This document shows, one piece after another, positions 55,204-63,973 of a stretch of 64,000 bases of DNA. Numbering within the stretch: the stretch's first letter is position 1; every line of letters begins with the position of its first letter. Where the stretch lies: assembly GCF_001708185.1 (NCBI RefSeq), contig NZ_MDDN01000013.1, positions 1 through 64,000 on the forward strand, in the 5' to 3' direction. The notes below the pieces were generated by a model. That model was not told the origin of the DNA. It did not search any database and saw only the letters and a program-made list of their open reading frames with translations. The position numbers and the translations under genes were made by a program. This DNA is from Lysinibacillus xylanilyticus. Its GTDB lineage: Bacteria; Bacillota; Bacilli; Bacillales_A; Planococcaceae.

Positions 55204-57072
55204 TTAATTCCCCTGTCTAACAATTTTATAAAATGAACGAACTGTAAAGATATAATATATGCCGTAAATTGCGGAATAAGCAATCATCCACAGTACGACT
55301 GGTTTAGTTATATCCAAACTAAATAGCTGTGAAAAGGCTAGCAGCGCAAATGCACTATGTGCGATACCAACAACGAGTGGTGCACTAAAGATAACGGCAA
55401 CCTGACCTGCAACTGCTTTTAATATTTGTTTTTTGTTAACACCAATTTTATTTAAAATTGCATATTTAGACTGATCTTCCTCTGCCTCTGTTAAAACTTT
55501 GAAGTAAATAATACTTCCTGTCGCAGCTAAAAATACTAATCCTAAAAAGCTACCTACAAACAATAGCGATCCTACAGTAGCTAAACTAGCTTCATAACTT
55601 TGCGGAACACTTGAAAACCCTTCCTGCTGTTCAGATGATAATTGATTGTAAATCTCCTGTGAAATGACTTGTTGCTTCAAGTCATTATCCATACCAACTA
55701 CCTGCATTTTAACAGCTTCTGCATTTGTTGCAGCGAACACTTTATCATTAACGACGAGTACTGTACCAGCTGGCAAAAAGTTTAATACACTCTCTGTATA
55801 CATTTTAGCAACATGGAATGATTCCCCGTTCTCCAATTTAAACTCTTCGCCGGTAAAATCATGTGAAAAACGTTCATCGAAGCTTGCATCAAGTAAAACT
55901 GTTGAACCATCCGCAATGTGCAGTTCTTCATCTTTTCCCTGTAATTTTGCTAAACGATTATAATCGGATTCTTGTAATAATGTATATTCAAAAAATGAAA
56001 ATTCATTATCGACACGTAAATTTTTCACGGCAAGCGATTCATTGTACAAGACGTCTTCTTGAGGAAATTTCACCGTATCGCCCTTCCACATAAATGTGTT
56101 AGGTAACATTTGGCGTACCGTGGCCTCCGCATTGTAATACATTCCGAAAACGCCGCCACCTGCCGTGATCGTTGTCGCACTTAAAATAGCGATGATCGAA
56201 AGCGATTTAGCATTTGCTCGAATACGGTACAATAATTGTGATACACCAATTAAATTCAAGCCTTTCCACGACCAAGAAGTTGCTTTTTTCAACGCCGTTA
56301 ACACAAATACGCTAACACTATGGAATAACAGATATGTCCCTGCAATTGTCACACCTATCACCATTAGTGGAGTACCTAATGCTGTGAAGAATCTCCAAAT
56401 CTTACTCGTGAAAATATCTAAGGACGCTGTATAATACCCAAATGTAATTAGCGCCGTCCCAAGTATAGCTACTAAAAGTGAAGCACGTGGAATTTGCTCC
56501 CCCTGCTTCTCAGCATGAAACAGGTCAATCAGTTTAAATTGATAAATGACACGATAGCCCTGTAAAGATGTGAATAAAAATAGTAAAGTAAAAATCCCTG
56601 TTGTATTTACTAGTGCCTCCGAGGAAAATGTTAAACTACCTACAACCTCATAGCCCATCAGACGCACTAAAATCATTAATAAACCTTGTGACATAAAGAA
56701 TCCAAGAATAATACCAAGTACTAAAGAGACAAGCCCTATTACTAAGTTCTCGAAAAAAAGCATTAAGCCGATTTTCTGTTTACGCACACCTAGTAGTGAG
56801 TATAGAGCTACTTCCTTTTTACGTTTCTTCATAAAAAACGAGTTGGAGTACGCCATAAAGATGACGATAAAGAATAATAGCACAACAGAAGATGCACTCA
56901 TCAAACCTTTAATTTGCTGTGACGATTGCTTTAAGGCTGAAAGATCGTCATTATATTTCAATGTGACAAACGTAAAGTAGATAACGATACTGAATACCAT
57001 CGAGGCGATATATAAAAAGTAATTCGACAAATTGCGTTGAATATTTTTACGCGCTAAACTAAATAACGTCAT
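55204..57072 (-). CDS. BceB/YxdM-type ABC transporter permease
   Basis: The 622-residue FtsX-family permease has ten predicted membrane segments and the characteristic large extracellular domain (about 310-510) between segments 7 and 8. It opens with [18 protein letters not shown], typical of this group. These transporters remove or sense antimicrobial peptides that bind cell-wall precursors and signal to a paired kinase. It overlaps the ATPase gene by 14 bp and is followed directly by yxeA, giving the yxdL-yxdM-yxeA order. The specific peptide is unknown. Confidence 0.93.
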   Translation of the reverse strand: MTLFSLARKNIQRNLSNYFLYIASMVFSIVIYFTFVTLKYNDDLSALKQSSQQIKGLMSASSVVLLFFIVIFMAYSNSFFMKKRKKEVALYSLLGVRKQKIGLMLFFENLVIGLVSLVLGIILGFFMSQGLLMILVRLMGYEVVGSLTFSSEALVNTTGIFTLLFLFTSLQGYRVIYQFKLIDLFHAEKQGEQIPRASLLVAILGTALITFGYYTASLDIFTSKIWRFFTALGTPLMVIGVTIAGTYLLFHSVSVFVLTALKKATSWSWKGLNLIGVSQLLYRIRANAKSLSIIAILSATTITAGGGVFGMYYNAEATVRQMLPNTFMWKGDTVKFPQEDVLYNESLAVKNLRVDNEFSFFEYTLLQESDYNRLAKLQGKDEELHIADGSTVLLDASFDERFSHDFTGEEFKLENGESFHVAKMYTESVLNFLPAGTVLVVNDKVFAATNAEAVKMQVVGMDNDLKQQVISQEIYNQLSSEQQEGFSSVPQSYEASLATVGSLLFVGSFLGLVFLAATGSIIYFKVLTEAEEDQSKYAILNKIGVNKKQILKAVAGQVAVIFSAPLVVGIAHSAFALLAFSQLFSLDITKPVVLWMIAYSAIYGIYYIFTVRSFYKIVRQGN

Positions 57073-57826
57073 TTACCCCACCTCCGATGCCAGCAAGCAC
57101 CTGTAAAATCTCTTGGAAGAACTGCTTTCTTGTTTGAGTACCACGATGAATTTCCTTAGAAAGCTGTCCGTCCTGAATGAATAGTATGCGCTGACAGAAG
57201 CTTGCTGCAAATGCATCATGCGTAACCATCATAATAGTGGCAGCTTGAGAATGATTCAGATTACTTAAACTTTCAAGCAAGTCTGTTGCTGATTTTGAAT
57301 CAAGGGCACCCGTCGGCTCATCCGCAAAAATTAACTTTGGCTCTGTTACTAATGCACGTGATGATGCGGTACGTTGCTTTTGCCCACCTGAAATTTGATA
57401 TGGATATTTATCGAGTAACTCTTTTATACCAAACAATGCGGCTATGCGTTCTACTCTTGCATTAATGGCCTTTGTTGGCACTTTTGCAATTGCAAGCGGC
57501 AGTACGATATTTTCACGCACTGTTAATGAATCAAGTAAGTTATAGTCTTGGAAGATAAAGCCTAGATTGTCGCGACGAAAATCTGCTAACTCTGCATCCT
57601 TCATGCGCGCTAAGTTTGCATCGCCAATAACGATTTCACCAGTCGTTGGCGTATCAATCGTGGCTAATACATTTAGTAGCGTCGATTTCCCAGCCCCTGA
57701 AGGCCCCATTACACCAACAAACTCTCCTTTTTCTACTTCAAATGATATATTCGATAGCGCTGTAAATGTATTTGCGCCTTTGCCGTAAGTCTTTTCAACA
57801 TTTTGTACCTTTAATAATGGCGTCAT
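57059..57826 (-). CDS. BceA/YxdL-type ABC transporter ATPase
   Basis: The 255-residue ATPase has Walker [13 protein letters not shown] (about residues 41-52), Q-loop [14 protein letters not shown], signature ISGGQKQR (variant of LSGGQ), Walker [14 protein letters not shown] and the switch His in [13 protein letters not shown]. This matches the MacB/BceA subgroup. It is the first gene of the leftward operon with GAGGTG before the ATG, and is coupled to the permease by overlap. Promoter elements lie in 57827-57900 but could not be assigned with confidence. Confidence 0.94.
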   Translation of the reverse strand: MTPLLKVQNVEKTYGKGANTFTALSNISFEVEKGEFVGVMGPSGAGKSTLLNVLATIDTPTTGEIVIGDANLARMKDAELADFRRDNLGFIFQDYNLLDSLTVRENIVLPLAIAKVPTKAINARVERIAALFGIKELLDKYPYQISGGQKQRTASSRALVTEPKLIFADEPTGALDSKSATDLLESLSNLNHSQAATIMMVTHDAFAASFCQRILFIQDGQLSKEIHRGTQTRKQFFQEILQVLAGIGGGVNDVI

Positions 57827-57910
57827 AAACGCTCACCTCTTCTTTCTGACTTTAGTATACGACCCCAAACTTACAGCAAATTTGACGCAAGCTTACAACA
57901 ACCTTAAATC

Positions 57911-58164
57911 GTAGGCATAATGTGGGGTGGATTTCCGTTCCGACTGGGCGCTTTGTTGCTGCCGCTTCGCTTTCGCACAGATAAAACATTGTTGCTGTCG
58001 CTTTGCTTTCGCTACAGATTAAACATTTGCCGCTGACGCTTCGCTTTCGCGCAGATAAAACATTGTTGCTGCTGCTTCGCTTTCGCGCAGAGCAAAGCTT
58101 CCTGAGGGCGTCAGTCTTCACTCCAATTAACCTATCTACATGACATAAGTTCTAACAAAATGTC
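57911..58164 (+). repeat. Interspersed repeat family 1, copy E (unit-rich form)
   Basis: The left end is ggatttccgttccgactggg and the right end is caattaacctatctacatga, then taagttctaacaaaatgtca. Four gcttcgctttcgc units with spacer taaaacatt lie inside. Near the right end cctgagggcgtcagtcttca replaces the long core of copies B and C. It lies upstream of the ABC ATPase gene (57826). Confidence 0.83.
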
Positions 58165-58165
58165 A

Positions 58166-58207
58166 CCCAACTTTTTATTTTTATCACCTAACTTTTAAAT
58201 TTTATCG
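58166..58207 (+). repeat. 21-bp tandem array, two units
   Basis: Two 21-bp units, cccaactttttatttttatca and its neighbour, share the pattern CYAACTT then TTTATC. The same flanks enclose a five-unit array at 58336-58440. Confidence 0.7.
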
Positions 58208-58227
58208 ACATCCACCTGCCAAAAAGC

Positions 58228-58268
58228 AAAAAAGGATTCACACACAAAATTGTGGGTGAATCCTTTTA
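58228..58268. terminator. Hairpin, duplicate of the peroxidase gene terminator
   Basis: AAAAGGATTCAC and GTGAATCCTTTT pair around an ACACAAAATTGTG-type inner stem. A near-identical hairpin lies at 58467-58496 directly after the glutathione peroxidase gene, so this one is a second copy of that terminator. Confidence 0.75.
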
Positions 58269-58277
58269 CTTTATTAT

Positions 58278-58337
58278 GTCGCCCAGTCAGAACGAAGATC
58301 AACCTATCCTCATGACATGAGTTTTAACAAAATGTCA
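58278..58337 (+). repeat. Interspersed repeat family 1, copy F (right end only)
   Basis: gtcgcccagtcagaacgaag leads into atcaacctatcctcatgaca and tgagttttaacaaaatgtca, the right end of the family. The left end and interior are missing. It forms part of a duplicated block with the right end of copy E. Confidence 0.7.
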
Positions 58338-58440
58338 TTCAACTTTTTAGTTATTGGGGCACTTTCAAGAATTATCGCCTAACTTTTAATCTTTATCGAC
58401 TAACTTTCACGTTTTATCAACCAACTTCTGAATTTTATCG
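58336..58440 (+). repeat. 21-bp tandem array, five units
   Basis: The stretch is exactly 5 x 21 bp. The best units are cctaacttttaatctttatcg (58378-58398), then the units at 58399-58419 and 58420-58440. The shared pattern is CYAACTT, variable bases, then TTWATCR. The first two units are degenerate. It precedes a terminator on the right. Confidence 0.75.
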
Positions 58441-58466
58441 ACATCCAACTTCCAAAGAGCTAAAAA

Positions 58467-58496
58467 AGATTCACACACAAAATTGTGCGTGAATCC
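58467..58496 (-). terminator. Terminator of the glutathione peroxidase gene
   Basis: AGATTCAC and GTGAATCCT pair with an inner ACACAAAATTGTG stem; CTTTTTTA follows on the minus strand. It begins 8 bp past the stop codon at 58504. Confidence 0.85.
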
Positions 58497-58503
58497 TCTA
58501 ACT

Positions 58504-58980
58504 TTATTCTGCTAATACTTTTTTAATATCCTCCTCAAAGCTACTTGGCTTATCGGCTGATCCGTAACGTCCAATAACCTCACCGTTACGATTCACAAGG
58601 AATTTTGTGAAATTCCATTTTACACTGTTGCCGAGAAAACCTTTTGAATGAGATGTCAGATAATCAAAAATAGGATGTGCATCTTTGCCATTGACCTTCA
58701 CAATTTCATGCATTGGGAACGTCACCCCATATGTCAAACGACATTGTGACGCCGCTTCCTCAGCAGTCGCTACCTCCTGCTTAAACTGATTTGATGGGAA
58801 TCCAAGAATCACAAGGCCCTCATCCTGGTATTTTTTATATAAACCTTCTAACTCTTCAAATTGCGGTGTAAAACCACATTTTGAAGCCGTATTAACAATT
58901 AACATTGCCTTACCCTTATAACGATCTAAGCTATATTCAGTACCATCTTCTAAAGCAACTTGAATGTCGTAAACGCTCAT
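58504..58980 (-). CDS. Glutathione peroxidase family thiol peroxidase
   Basis: The 158-residue protein has the catalytic motif NTASKCGFTPQ with Cys35 in place of selenocysteine, then LVILGFPSNQF with the conserved Gln region and KWNFTKFLVNRNGEVIGRY. In Bacilli these proteins (BsaA-like) usually reduce peroxides with thioredoxin rather than glutathione. It follows the flavoprotein gene by 17 bp and is probably co-transcribed with it, placing two thiol-redox enzymes in one operon. Confidence 0.94.
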   Translation of the reverse strand: MSVYDIQVALEDGTEYSLDRYKGKAMLIVNTASKCGFTPQFEELEGLYKKYQDEGLVILGFPSNQFKQEVATAEEAASQCRLTYGVTFPMHEIVKVNGKDAHPIFDYLTSHSKGFLGNSVKWNFTKFLVNRNGEVIGRYGSADKPSSFEEDIKKVLAE

Positions 58981-58997
58981 TACTTATTCCCCCTATG

Positions 58998-60332
58998 TTA
59001 TAAACGCGCATTTTTTCTGGCAATCTGCTGTAGAGGATCCCAAACACCATTGAATGGAGGCGCGTAGGCTAAATCTAAATCTAGTAAATCTGGTAACGTC
59101 ATTTTATTGTATAAAGCTGTTGCAAACACATCGATCCGTTTATCAATTCCTGCCGGTCCAACAATTTGTGCTCCTAAAAGCTGCTGATCTCGCTTACGAA
59201 CAACAATTTTAATAAATATCCGTTGGGCACCTGGATAATAGCCAGCAATATGGCGGGCAGACAATTTAAATGCCTCATATTCAAAACCTAACTCTTTCGC
59301 ATTACGCTCATTAATACCTGTCGTGGCAATCGTTAAATTGAAAAACTTTAAAATTGAAGTACCCACTATACCACGAAACGGCGCAAACTTACCTGACATA
59401 TTGAGGCCCGCTAAACGACCTTGCTTATTAGCTGTCGTTCCAAGAGGTACATAATCTAAGCGCTCTTTCACAATATTAAAATGGGTAGCACAATCTCCTG
59501 CAGCATAAATATTTTCGACAGATGTCTCTAAATGTCGATTGACAATAATGGCACCATTTTTATCTAGCGCTATCCCTGTTCCCTCTAAAAACTGTGTATT
59601 CGGTCTAATACCTGTAGCCATAATGACTAAATCCGTATCAAATTCGCCATTGTCCGTAATTACACGCTCAACCCGTTGATTCCCCTCAAACGCCTCTACT
59701 TTTGTATTTAGCACAAGCTCGATATCATTCTTTTTTGCTTCCTCATGAACATGTAGCGCAAGTTCTTCATCTAGAATTCTTGCAACATAGCTACCTCGTT
59801 GAATTAATCTTACTTTTTTGCCGCAAGCATGTATCGTCTCGGCCATCTCAAGCCCAATATAACCTGCACCTATAATCGTTACATTTTCTATTTCTGACGT
59901 TAAATCCGCTAGTAAATCATCTAGCTGAGGTATTGTTTTCACCGTGTGTATACCCGTTAAATCCGAACCCTTCTCTACAGGCATAATAGGATTTGCGCCT
60001 GTTGCAATAAGTAGCTTATCATAGGGAATTTCAAATGTTTCCCCAGATGACTGCGTTCCAAGAACAAGCTTCTTGTCTACATCAATTCCATTAACCTCAT
60101 GACCAACACGGGCATCAATACGATACTTATCACGAAATGTTTCAACGTCTCTTGCGATAAGACGCTTTGTCGATGAAATACGCCCATCTACAACATAGGG
60201 CAAGCCACACTGCCCATATGAATAAATAAATCCACGTTCTAAAGAAGTAATCTCTGCTCCTGGTACATTTCGATATATTTCCATTGCTGCTGACATTCCG
60301 GCTGCATCTCCGCCGATGATTACGTATTTCAT
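58998..60332 (-). CDS. CoA-disulfide reductase-like FAD/NAD(P)H oxidoreductase
   Basis: The 444-residue flavoprotein has an N-terminal FAD motif (VIIGGDAAGMSAA), the single redox Cys42 in SYGQCGLPYVVDG, a second nucleotide-binding motif (IIGAGYIGLEMAE, about 155) and a C-terminal dimerisation domain with FNGVWDPLQQIA. The single-Cys SxxxCGxPY form points to CoA-disulfide reductases or related persulfide/NADH oxidases that keep CoA or other thiols reduced. No rhodanese fusion is present. AAGGGGGATT precedes the ATG. It is followed at 17 bp by glutathione peroxidase, consistent with a redox-stress operon. Confidence 0.9.
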   Translation of the reverse strand: MKYVIIGGDAAGMSAAMEIYRNVPGAEITSLERGFIYSYGQCGLPYVVDGRISSTKRLIARDVETFRDKYRIDARVGHEVNGIDVDKKLVLGTQSSGETFEIPYDKLLIATGANPIMPVEKGSDLTGIHTVKTIPQLDDLLADLTSEIENVTIIGAGYIGLEMAETIHACGKKVRLIQRGSYVARILDEELALHVHEEAKKNDIELVLNTKVEAFEGNQRVERVITDNGEFDTDLVIMATGIRPNTQFLEGTGIALDKNGAIIVNRHLETSVENIYAAGDCATHFNIVKERLDYVPLGTTANKQGRLAGLNMSGKFAPFRGIVGTSILKFFNLTIATTGINERNAKELGFEYEAFKLSARHIAGYYPGAQRIFIKIVVRKRDQQLLGAQIVGPAGIDKRIDVFATALYNKMTLPDLLDLDLAYAPPFNGVWDPLQQIARKNARL

Positions 60333-60375
60333 CCAACAATCCCCCTTATTTTTTCCTCGTTGCTATTAAGGCTGC

Positions 60376-60480
60376 CTACTGGTCCATAAATAAACGTCTT
60401 CTCCCTCCACTTATGATGACTCGAACTGTATGAATAGCAATAACCATCATTAGAACAAGGGACGCTATAAAGGCTAGCAT
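60376..60480 (-). pseudogene. Short membrane-peptide remnant
   Basis: A 34-codon frame encodes MLAFIASLVLMMVIAIHTVR and a basic tail. The same frame extends upstream without a start codon (FYVLQIVIT) until a stop near 60524. There is no ribosome binding site. It reads like the end of a small membrane protein cut off by the nearby repeat piece (60537-60560). It may be a broken gene rather than a real peptide. Confidence 0.35.
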
Positions 60481-60562
60481 GGTAATGACAATTTGTAGTA
60501 CATAGAATGGTGAGTCTATATCTAATTACAGGTACAGGTGTTTGGACACCCGCTGAAAGCAG

Positions 60563-61102
60563 TTAAATCATCTACATCAAAAATTCGATACGCACAATGA
60601 AAGATGCCATAAATTCCTGTAACTTGAGTGTTACCTCATAAAACAATGTTAGCAAAAAGCTAAAAAGAAATGCACGCTTCCAGTACTCTCTTTTTTAAGA
60701 AAATAACGCAAGTATACGCCAAACGGCATGAACAGTAAGAAATTGTAGAAGGCTTAGAAAAAAGCTGGTTGTTTCGCAATATAAAGCCATGTAGATGGAT
60801 TCGTTAGAACAATCCCACTATCTTCTAAAATATCAGTGACAAATTGAAAAGGATGTAAATTATAATAAACTGTATCCGTAGATTGTAGAGAACAATTATC
60901 TCTTGTTTCTGGGAAAGGTAGCAAAACTAGACACAGTGCCGATAAAAAGTAAAAAATAAATGAGAACATAATAATTGTTTTAAAAAAAGATAAATAGCCG
61001 TATTTTTCGATACATATAAATAAGCCAAGGTACAAATAGCACAAAGGATAGCACGCTTGTTATTAAAGAAGCTACCATAATAGAATGTGTATAAACTGAC
61101 AT
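60563..61102 (-). pseudogene. Broken vanZ-like membrane protein gene, several frameshifts
   Basis: On the minus strand a VanZ-like protein can be followed through several frames. It opens MSVYTHSIMVASLITSVLSF with WLIYMYRK, then shifts to KYGYLSFFKTIIMFSFIF and LPFPETRDNCSLQSTDTVYYN. After a stop it resumes as FYNFLLFMPFGVYLRYFLKK, then YWKRAFLFSFLLTLFYEVT, then GIYGIFHCAYRIFDVDDL. The last motif is the conserved VanZ ending region. At least three length changes are needed. The end is replaced by a piece of a hairpin repeat. VanZ homologues give low-level teicoplanin resistance in some bacteria; this copy is not functional. Confidence 0.8.
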
Positions 61103-61193
61103 AAAGCACCTCTTTGTTTAAAATCCTCTTTTTTATTCCATAACTTAGTTTAACCTTTAAACACAACACTAATATTTCAGCAAGCTTCTTAAT

Positions 61194-61228
61194 AAAAAAA
61201 CAGGTAAAGAAATTTTTTTCTTTACCTG
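61194..61228 (-). terminator. Terminator of the DUF6509-like gene
   Basis: CAGGTAAAG and CTTTACCTG pair with a 10-nt loop; TTTTTTTATT follows on the minus strand, 11 bp past the stop codon. Confidence 0.9.
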
Positions 61229-61238
61229 CACGATTCAC

Positions 61239-61526
61239 TTATGCTTTTGTAATTTCTTCTTTGCAGAATGCTAAAATTTCTTCTAGCTCATCATCCTCTA
61301 ATGCAAAATCTAAGTACTCACCTTCTGCTTTTTCCATGATGAAGTAATTTAAAATAAATGACTCTTCACCTTTCTCAGCGATTAGTACACGAATTTCAAT
61401 TCCTGCCTCATGATAAAGCTCATCTTCTTCATCGATATCTACATCTAAAATAAATTCATAACGCTTACCTTCAATAATGTTTGTTGGATCTAAAATTTCT
61501 TCCACTGAGAATTGTGTAATTTCCAT
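61239..61526 (-). CDS. Small acidic protein, DUF6509-like
   Basis: This 95-residue, strongly acidic soluble protein has the pattern EILDPTNIIEGKRYEFILDV, then DELYHEAGIEIRVL, then a tail of Asp/Glu-rich helix (LDFALEDDELEEILAFCKEE). This resembles the DUF6509 family of Bacilli, whose function is unknown. AAAGGAG is 8 nt before the ATG, and a terminator follows directly. The family name is from memory of the pattern and is less certain than the existence of the gene. Confidence 0.75.
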   Translation of the reverse strand: MEITQFSVEEILDPTNIIEGKRYEFILDVDIDEEDELYHEAGIEIRVLIAEKGEESFILNYFIMEKAEGEYLDFALEDDELEEILAFCKEEITKA

Positions 61527-61697
61527 TGTATTATCTCCTTTAAGTTAACCTGTTCTTTTATATATTAAATCAAATTCAGCATGGGTCAACTAGAAAACTC
61601 GTATACACCTATAAGTAATTATGCCACAATTAAATGGAAACTAATTTAGAGACACGCTTCTCTTAAGGATACTCTACATATAAAGGAGGCTTTTTTC

Positions 61698-62882
61698 TTG
61701 AAAGAGCTACTATATTACCAAGATGTTATGCTACGAGAATTTGATGCAACAGTTGTCAGTAAAGGAACTGACGAAGAAGGCCGTAACTACGTGGTGCTAT
61801 CAAACACTGCTTTTTATCCAACAGGAGGCGGACAACCTCATGACACGGGTACTTTAAATGATATCGAGGTCATTGATGTCGAGAAAATTAATGATGAAAT
61901 CCGTCATTATATTCAAGGCGACTCTTCAAATTTAGCTGGAGAAGTGCATGGTACATTGAATTGGCAACGACGATTTGATCATATGCAGCAGCATGCAGGT
62001 CAACATATTTTAACTGCTGCTTTTGTGGAGCTTTTTGATGCACCAACTGTGAGCTTCCACTTAGGTAGTGAGCAGGTCACAATTGATATTGCTGTAGACG
62101 CGCTTACAGAAGAACAGCTTGTAGCCGTGGAAGCTCGTGCCAATGACATTATTTTAGAGAATCGTCTAATTGAAACGAAGTGGATTACAGAAAAGGAACT
62201 TGAAAACTATAACCTACGTAAAGAGGTAGCGGTGACAGGAGATATTCGTTTAGTTATTATTCCCGATTTTGATTACAATGGCTGCGGTGGTACCCATCCA
62301 ACATCAACGGGACAAGTCAGCGCGATAAAAATTCTTGGAACGGAAAAAATGAAGGGCAATATTCGTGTTTCTTTTGTTTGTGGCCATCGAGTTTTAGCAG
62401 AGCTTGCCATGCGAAAGAAAGTACTAGCTGACGTGGCAAGACAATTGAGTGTTCCTGAAGTTGAGGCAGCTTCAGCTCTTACAAAAATCTTAACAACACA
62501 GAAAAATACAGAAAAAGCACTTTTGGCGGCAAAAGAAGAGCTGCTAAATTATGAAGCAGCAGCGCTAGTTTCAAGTAACGAGCGCATTATTACTGCCGCC
62601 TTTAATCAGCGTACTATGCAAGAGCTTCAAAAATTAGCAAGAACTATTGTCGCTGAGCAGACAGAAGCTATCGTATTACTTGTTTCAGAAAATGAAGACA
62701 AGCTTCAGTTTGTCGCAGCTCGTGGTGCAAAAGTTGAGAAAAGTATGAGAGACATTGCTACAAAGGCACTGCCACTCATTAATGGAAAAGGTGGCGGAAG
62801 TGATCAAATGGTACAAGGCGGTGGCGAGCACATTATCTCTACCGAGCAACTATTGGAAGCTATGCAAGAAGTACTAAACTGA
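61698..62882 (+). CDS. Alanyl-tRNA editing protein (AlaX-L type)
   Basis: The 394-residue protein resembles the editing half of alanyl-tRNA synthetase: FYPTGGGQPHDTG (about 38-50), the zinc ligands HAGQH (near 100) and CGGTH (near 195), and a C-terminal DHHA1-type region with INGKGGGSDQMVQGGG. It should hydrolyse Ser or Gly mis-attached to tRNA-Ala. The start is TTG at 61698, with AAGGAGG 8 nt upstream; no ATG fits better. It has its own terminator at 62904. Confidence 0.93.
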   Translation: MKELLYYQDVMLREFDATVVSKGTDEEGRNYVVLSNTAFYPTGGGQPHDTGTLNDIEVIDVEKINDEIRHYIQGDSSNLAGEVHGTLNWQRRFDHMQQHAGQHILTAAFVELFDAPTVSFHLGSEQVTIDIAVDALTEEQLVAVEARANDIILENRLIETKWITEKELENYNLRKEVAVTGDIRLVIIPDFDYNGCGGTHPTSTGQVSAIKILGTEKMKGNIRVSFVCGHRVLAELAMRKKVLADVARQLSVPEVEAASALTKILTTQKNTEKALLAAKEELLNYEAAALVSSNERIITAAFNQRTMQELQKLARTIVAEQTEAIVLLVSENEDKLQFVAARGAKVEKSMRDIATKALPLINGKGGGSDQMVQGGGEHIISTEQLLEAMQEVLN

Positions 62883-62903
62883 TCTTTTCGATGATAAATT
62901 ACA

Positions 62904-62942
62904 AAAAAAGGAGCTCTCCGTTGCTAGGGAAGCTCCTTTTTT
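62904..62942 (+). terminator. alaX-type gene terminator
   Basis: AAAAAAGGAGCT and AAGCTCCTTTTTT arms with a 14-nt loop, 22 bp past the stop codon. The rest of the gap to 63200 shows no gene. Confidence 0.92.
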
Positions 62943-63207
62943 CATTCATCCACATCATCACTTACTGCACGTTCTATTGCTACGATCTCCCCCATCAATG
63001 ATTATAGTTTAAATAATCAATTCCTAAGAGCTTGCATTTATCAACATATTATCCACAATTAATCCACAGTTTATCTCGATTACATCAAACCACTTTACCA
63101 ATCGAATGAAATTAAATATTTTTCCAATATTTCCTGATTATAATTTACTTTTTTTGCTGATTATAAAAAATAGAATAGTTTCTATACATTTTGAGGGGAG
63201 GATTTCT

Positions 63208-63954
63208 ATGAGTCCTGAAAAAGATATTTCACGTCGTGATTTTTTAAAAACAACAGGGATCGCAGCAGGCACTTTAGTCGGCGGTGGATTAATAGGTGGT
63301 CTTGTAGGCTATAACATGCCTGGTAAAGGAACTGCCACGCTTGAGCATGGTCAGCATGGAACTGCTACTGAAGAGACTGGCTCGCCAAAAGCTAAAATGT
63401 TTTTTATGAATCAAAGAGATTTTAATATTTTAACAAATGCAACTGAACGTATTTTCCCTGAGGATGATTTAGGTCCAGGAGCAAAGGGCTTAGATGTGCC
63501 CTACTTTATCGATCATCAGCTAGCAGGGCAATACGGAAGTAATTCTAAAGAATATATGCATGGACCATTTGGCGAGGGCGCTCCAACACAAGGTTATCAG
63601 AGTCGTTTAACACGTGCAGAAATTTTTAAGCAAGGTGTTCAAAAGCTGGAGTCGGAAGCACAGAATCGCTACAAAAAAAGCTTTAATGATTTAGATGGCA
63701 AGCAAATGGATGAAATTTTAACGGCCTTCCAGAAAGGTGAAGTGCAAATGAGTGGCGTGACTTCTGCACTCTTCTTTACTTTATTACGCGCAGCAACATT
63801 AGAGGGTGCTTATTCTGACCCAATATATGGTGGAAATCGTAATATGGACGGCTGGCGTATGAAAGGCTTCCCTGGTCATCAAATGACGTATATTACTCAA
63901 ATCGAAGATCCGAAATTCCAAAAAATTGAGCCTAATTCATTAGGCAGCCACTAA
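63208..63954 (+). CDS. Tat-exported gluconate 2-dehydrogenase subunit 3-family protein
   Basis: The 248-residue protein starts with a twin-arginine signal (DISRRDFLKTTG, then a glycine-rich hydrophobic stretch), then a domain with NATERIFPEDDLGPGAKGLD, PYFIDHQLAGQYG and a C-terminal YSDPIYGGNRNMDGWRMKGF, the features of the gluconate 2-dehydrogenase small subunit family. It pairs outside the membrane with a flavoprotein subunit that oxidises a sugar or similar alcohol. The ATG at 63208 is chosen, with GGGGAGG upstream; the 34-codon extension to 63106 would bury the Tat signal. The partner gene begins 20 bp downstream. Confidence 0.9.
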   Translation: MSPEKDISRRDFLKTTGIAAGTLVGGGLIGGLVGYNMPGKGTATLEHGQHGTATEETGSPKAKMFFMNQRDFNILTNATERIFPEDDLGPGAKGLDVPYFIDHQLAGQYGSNSKEYMHGPFGEGAPTQGYQSRLTRAEIFKQGVQKLESEAQNRYKKSFNDLDGKQMDEILTAFQKGEVQMSGVTSALFFTLLRAATLEGAYSDPIYGGNRNMDGWRMKGFPGHQMTYITQIEDPKFQKIEPNSLGSH

Positions 63955-63973
63955 ATATACGGGGGTGTAGAAA

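Noticed and set aside
60754-61238. Two separate small membrane genes on the minus strand
   Set aside because: Both are frame segments of one broken vanZ-like gene; the coding signal moves between frames and neither has a suitable start.
63106-63207. 34-codon N-terminal extension of the subunit 3-family protein
   Set aside because: It would place the twin-arginine motif in the interior, and the internal ATG has a strong ribosome binding site.
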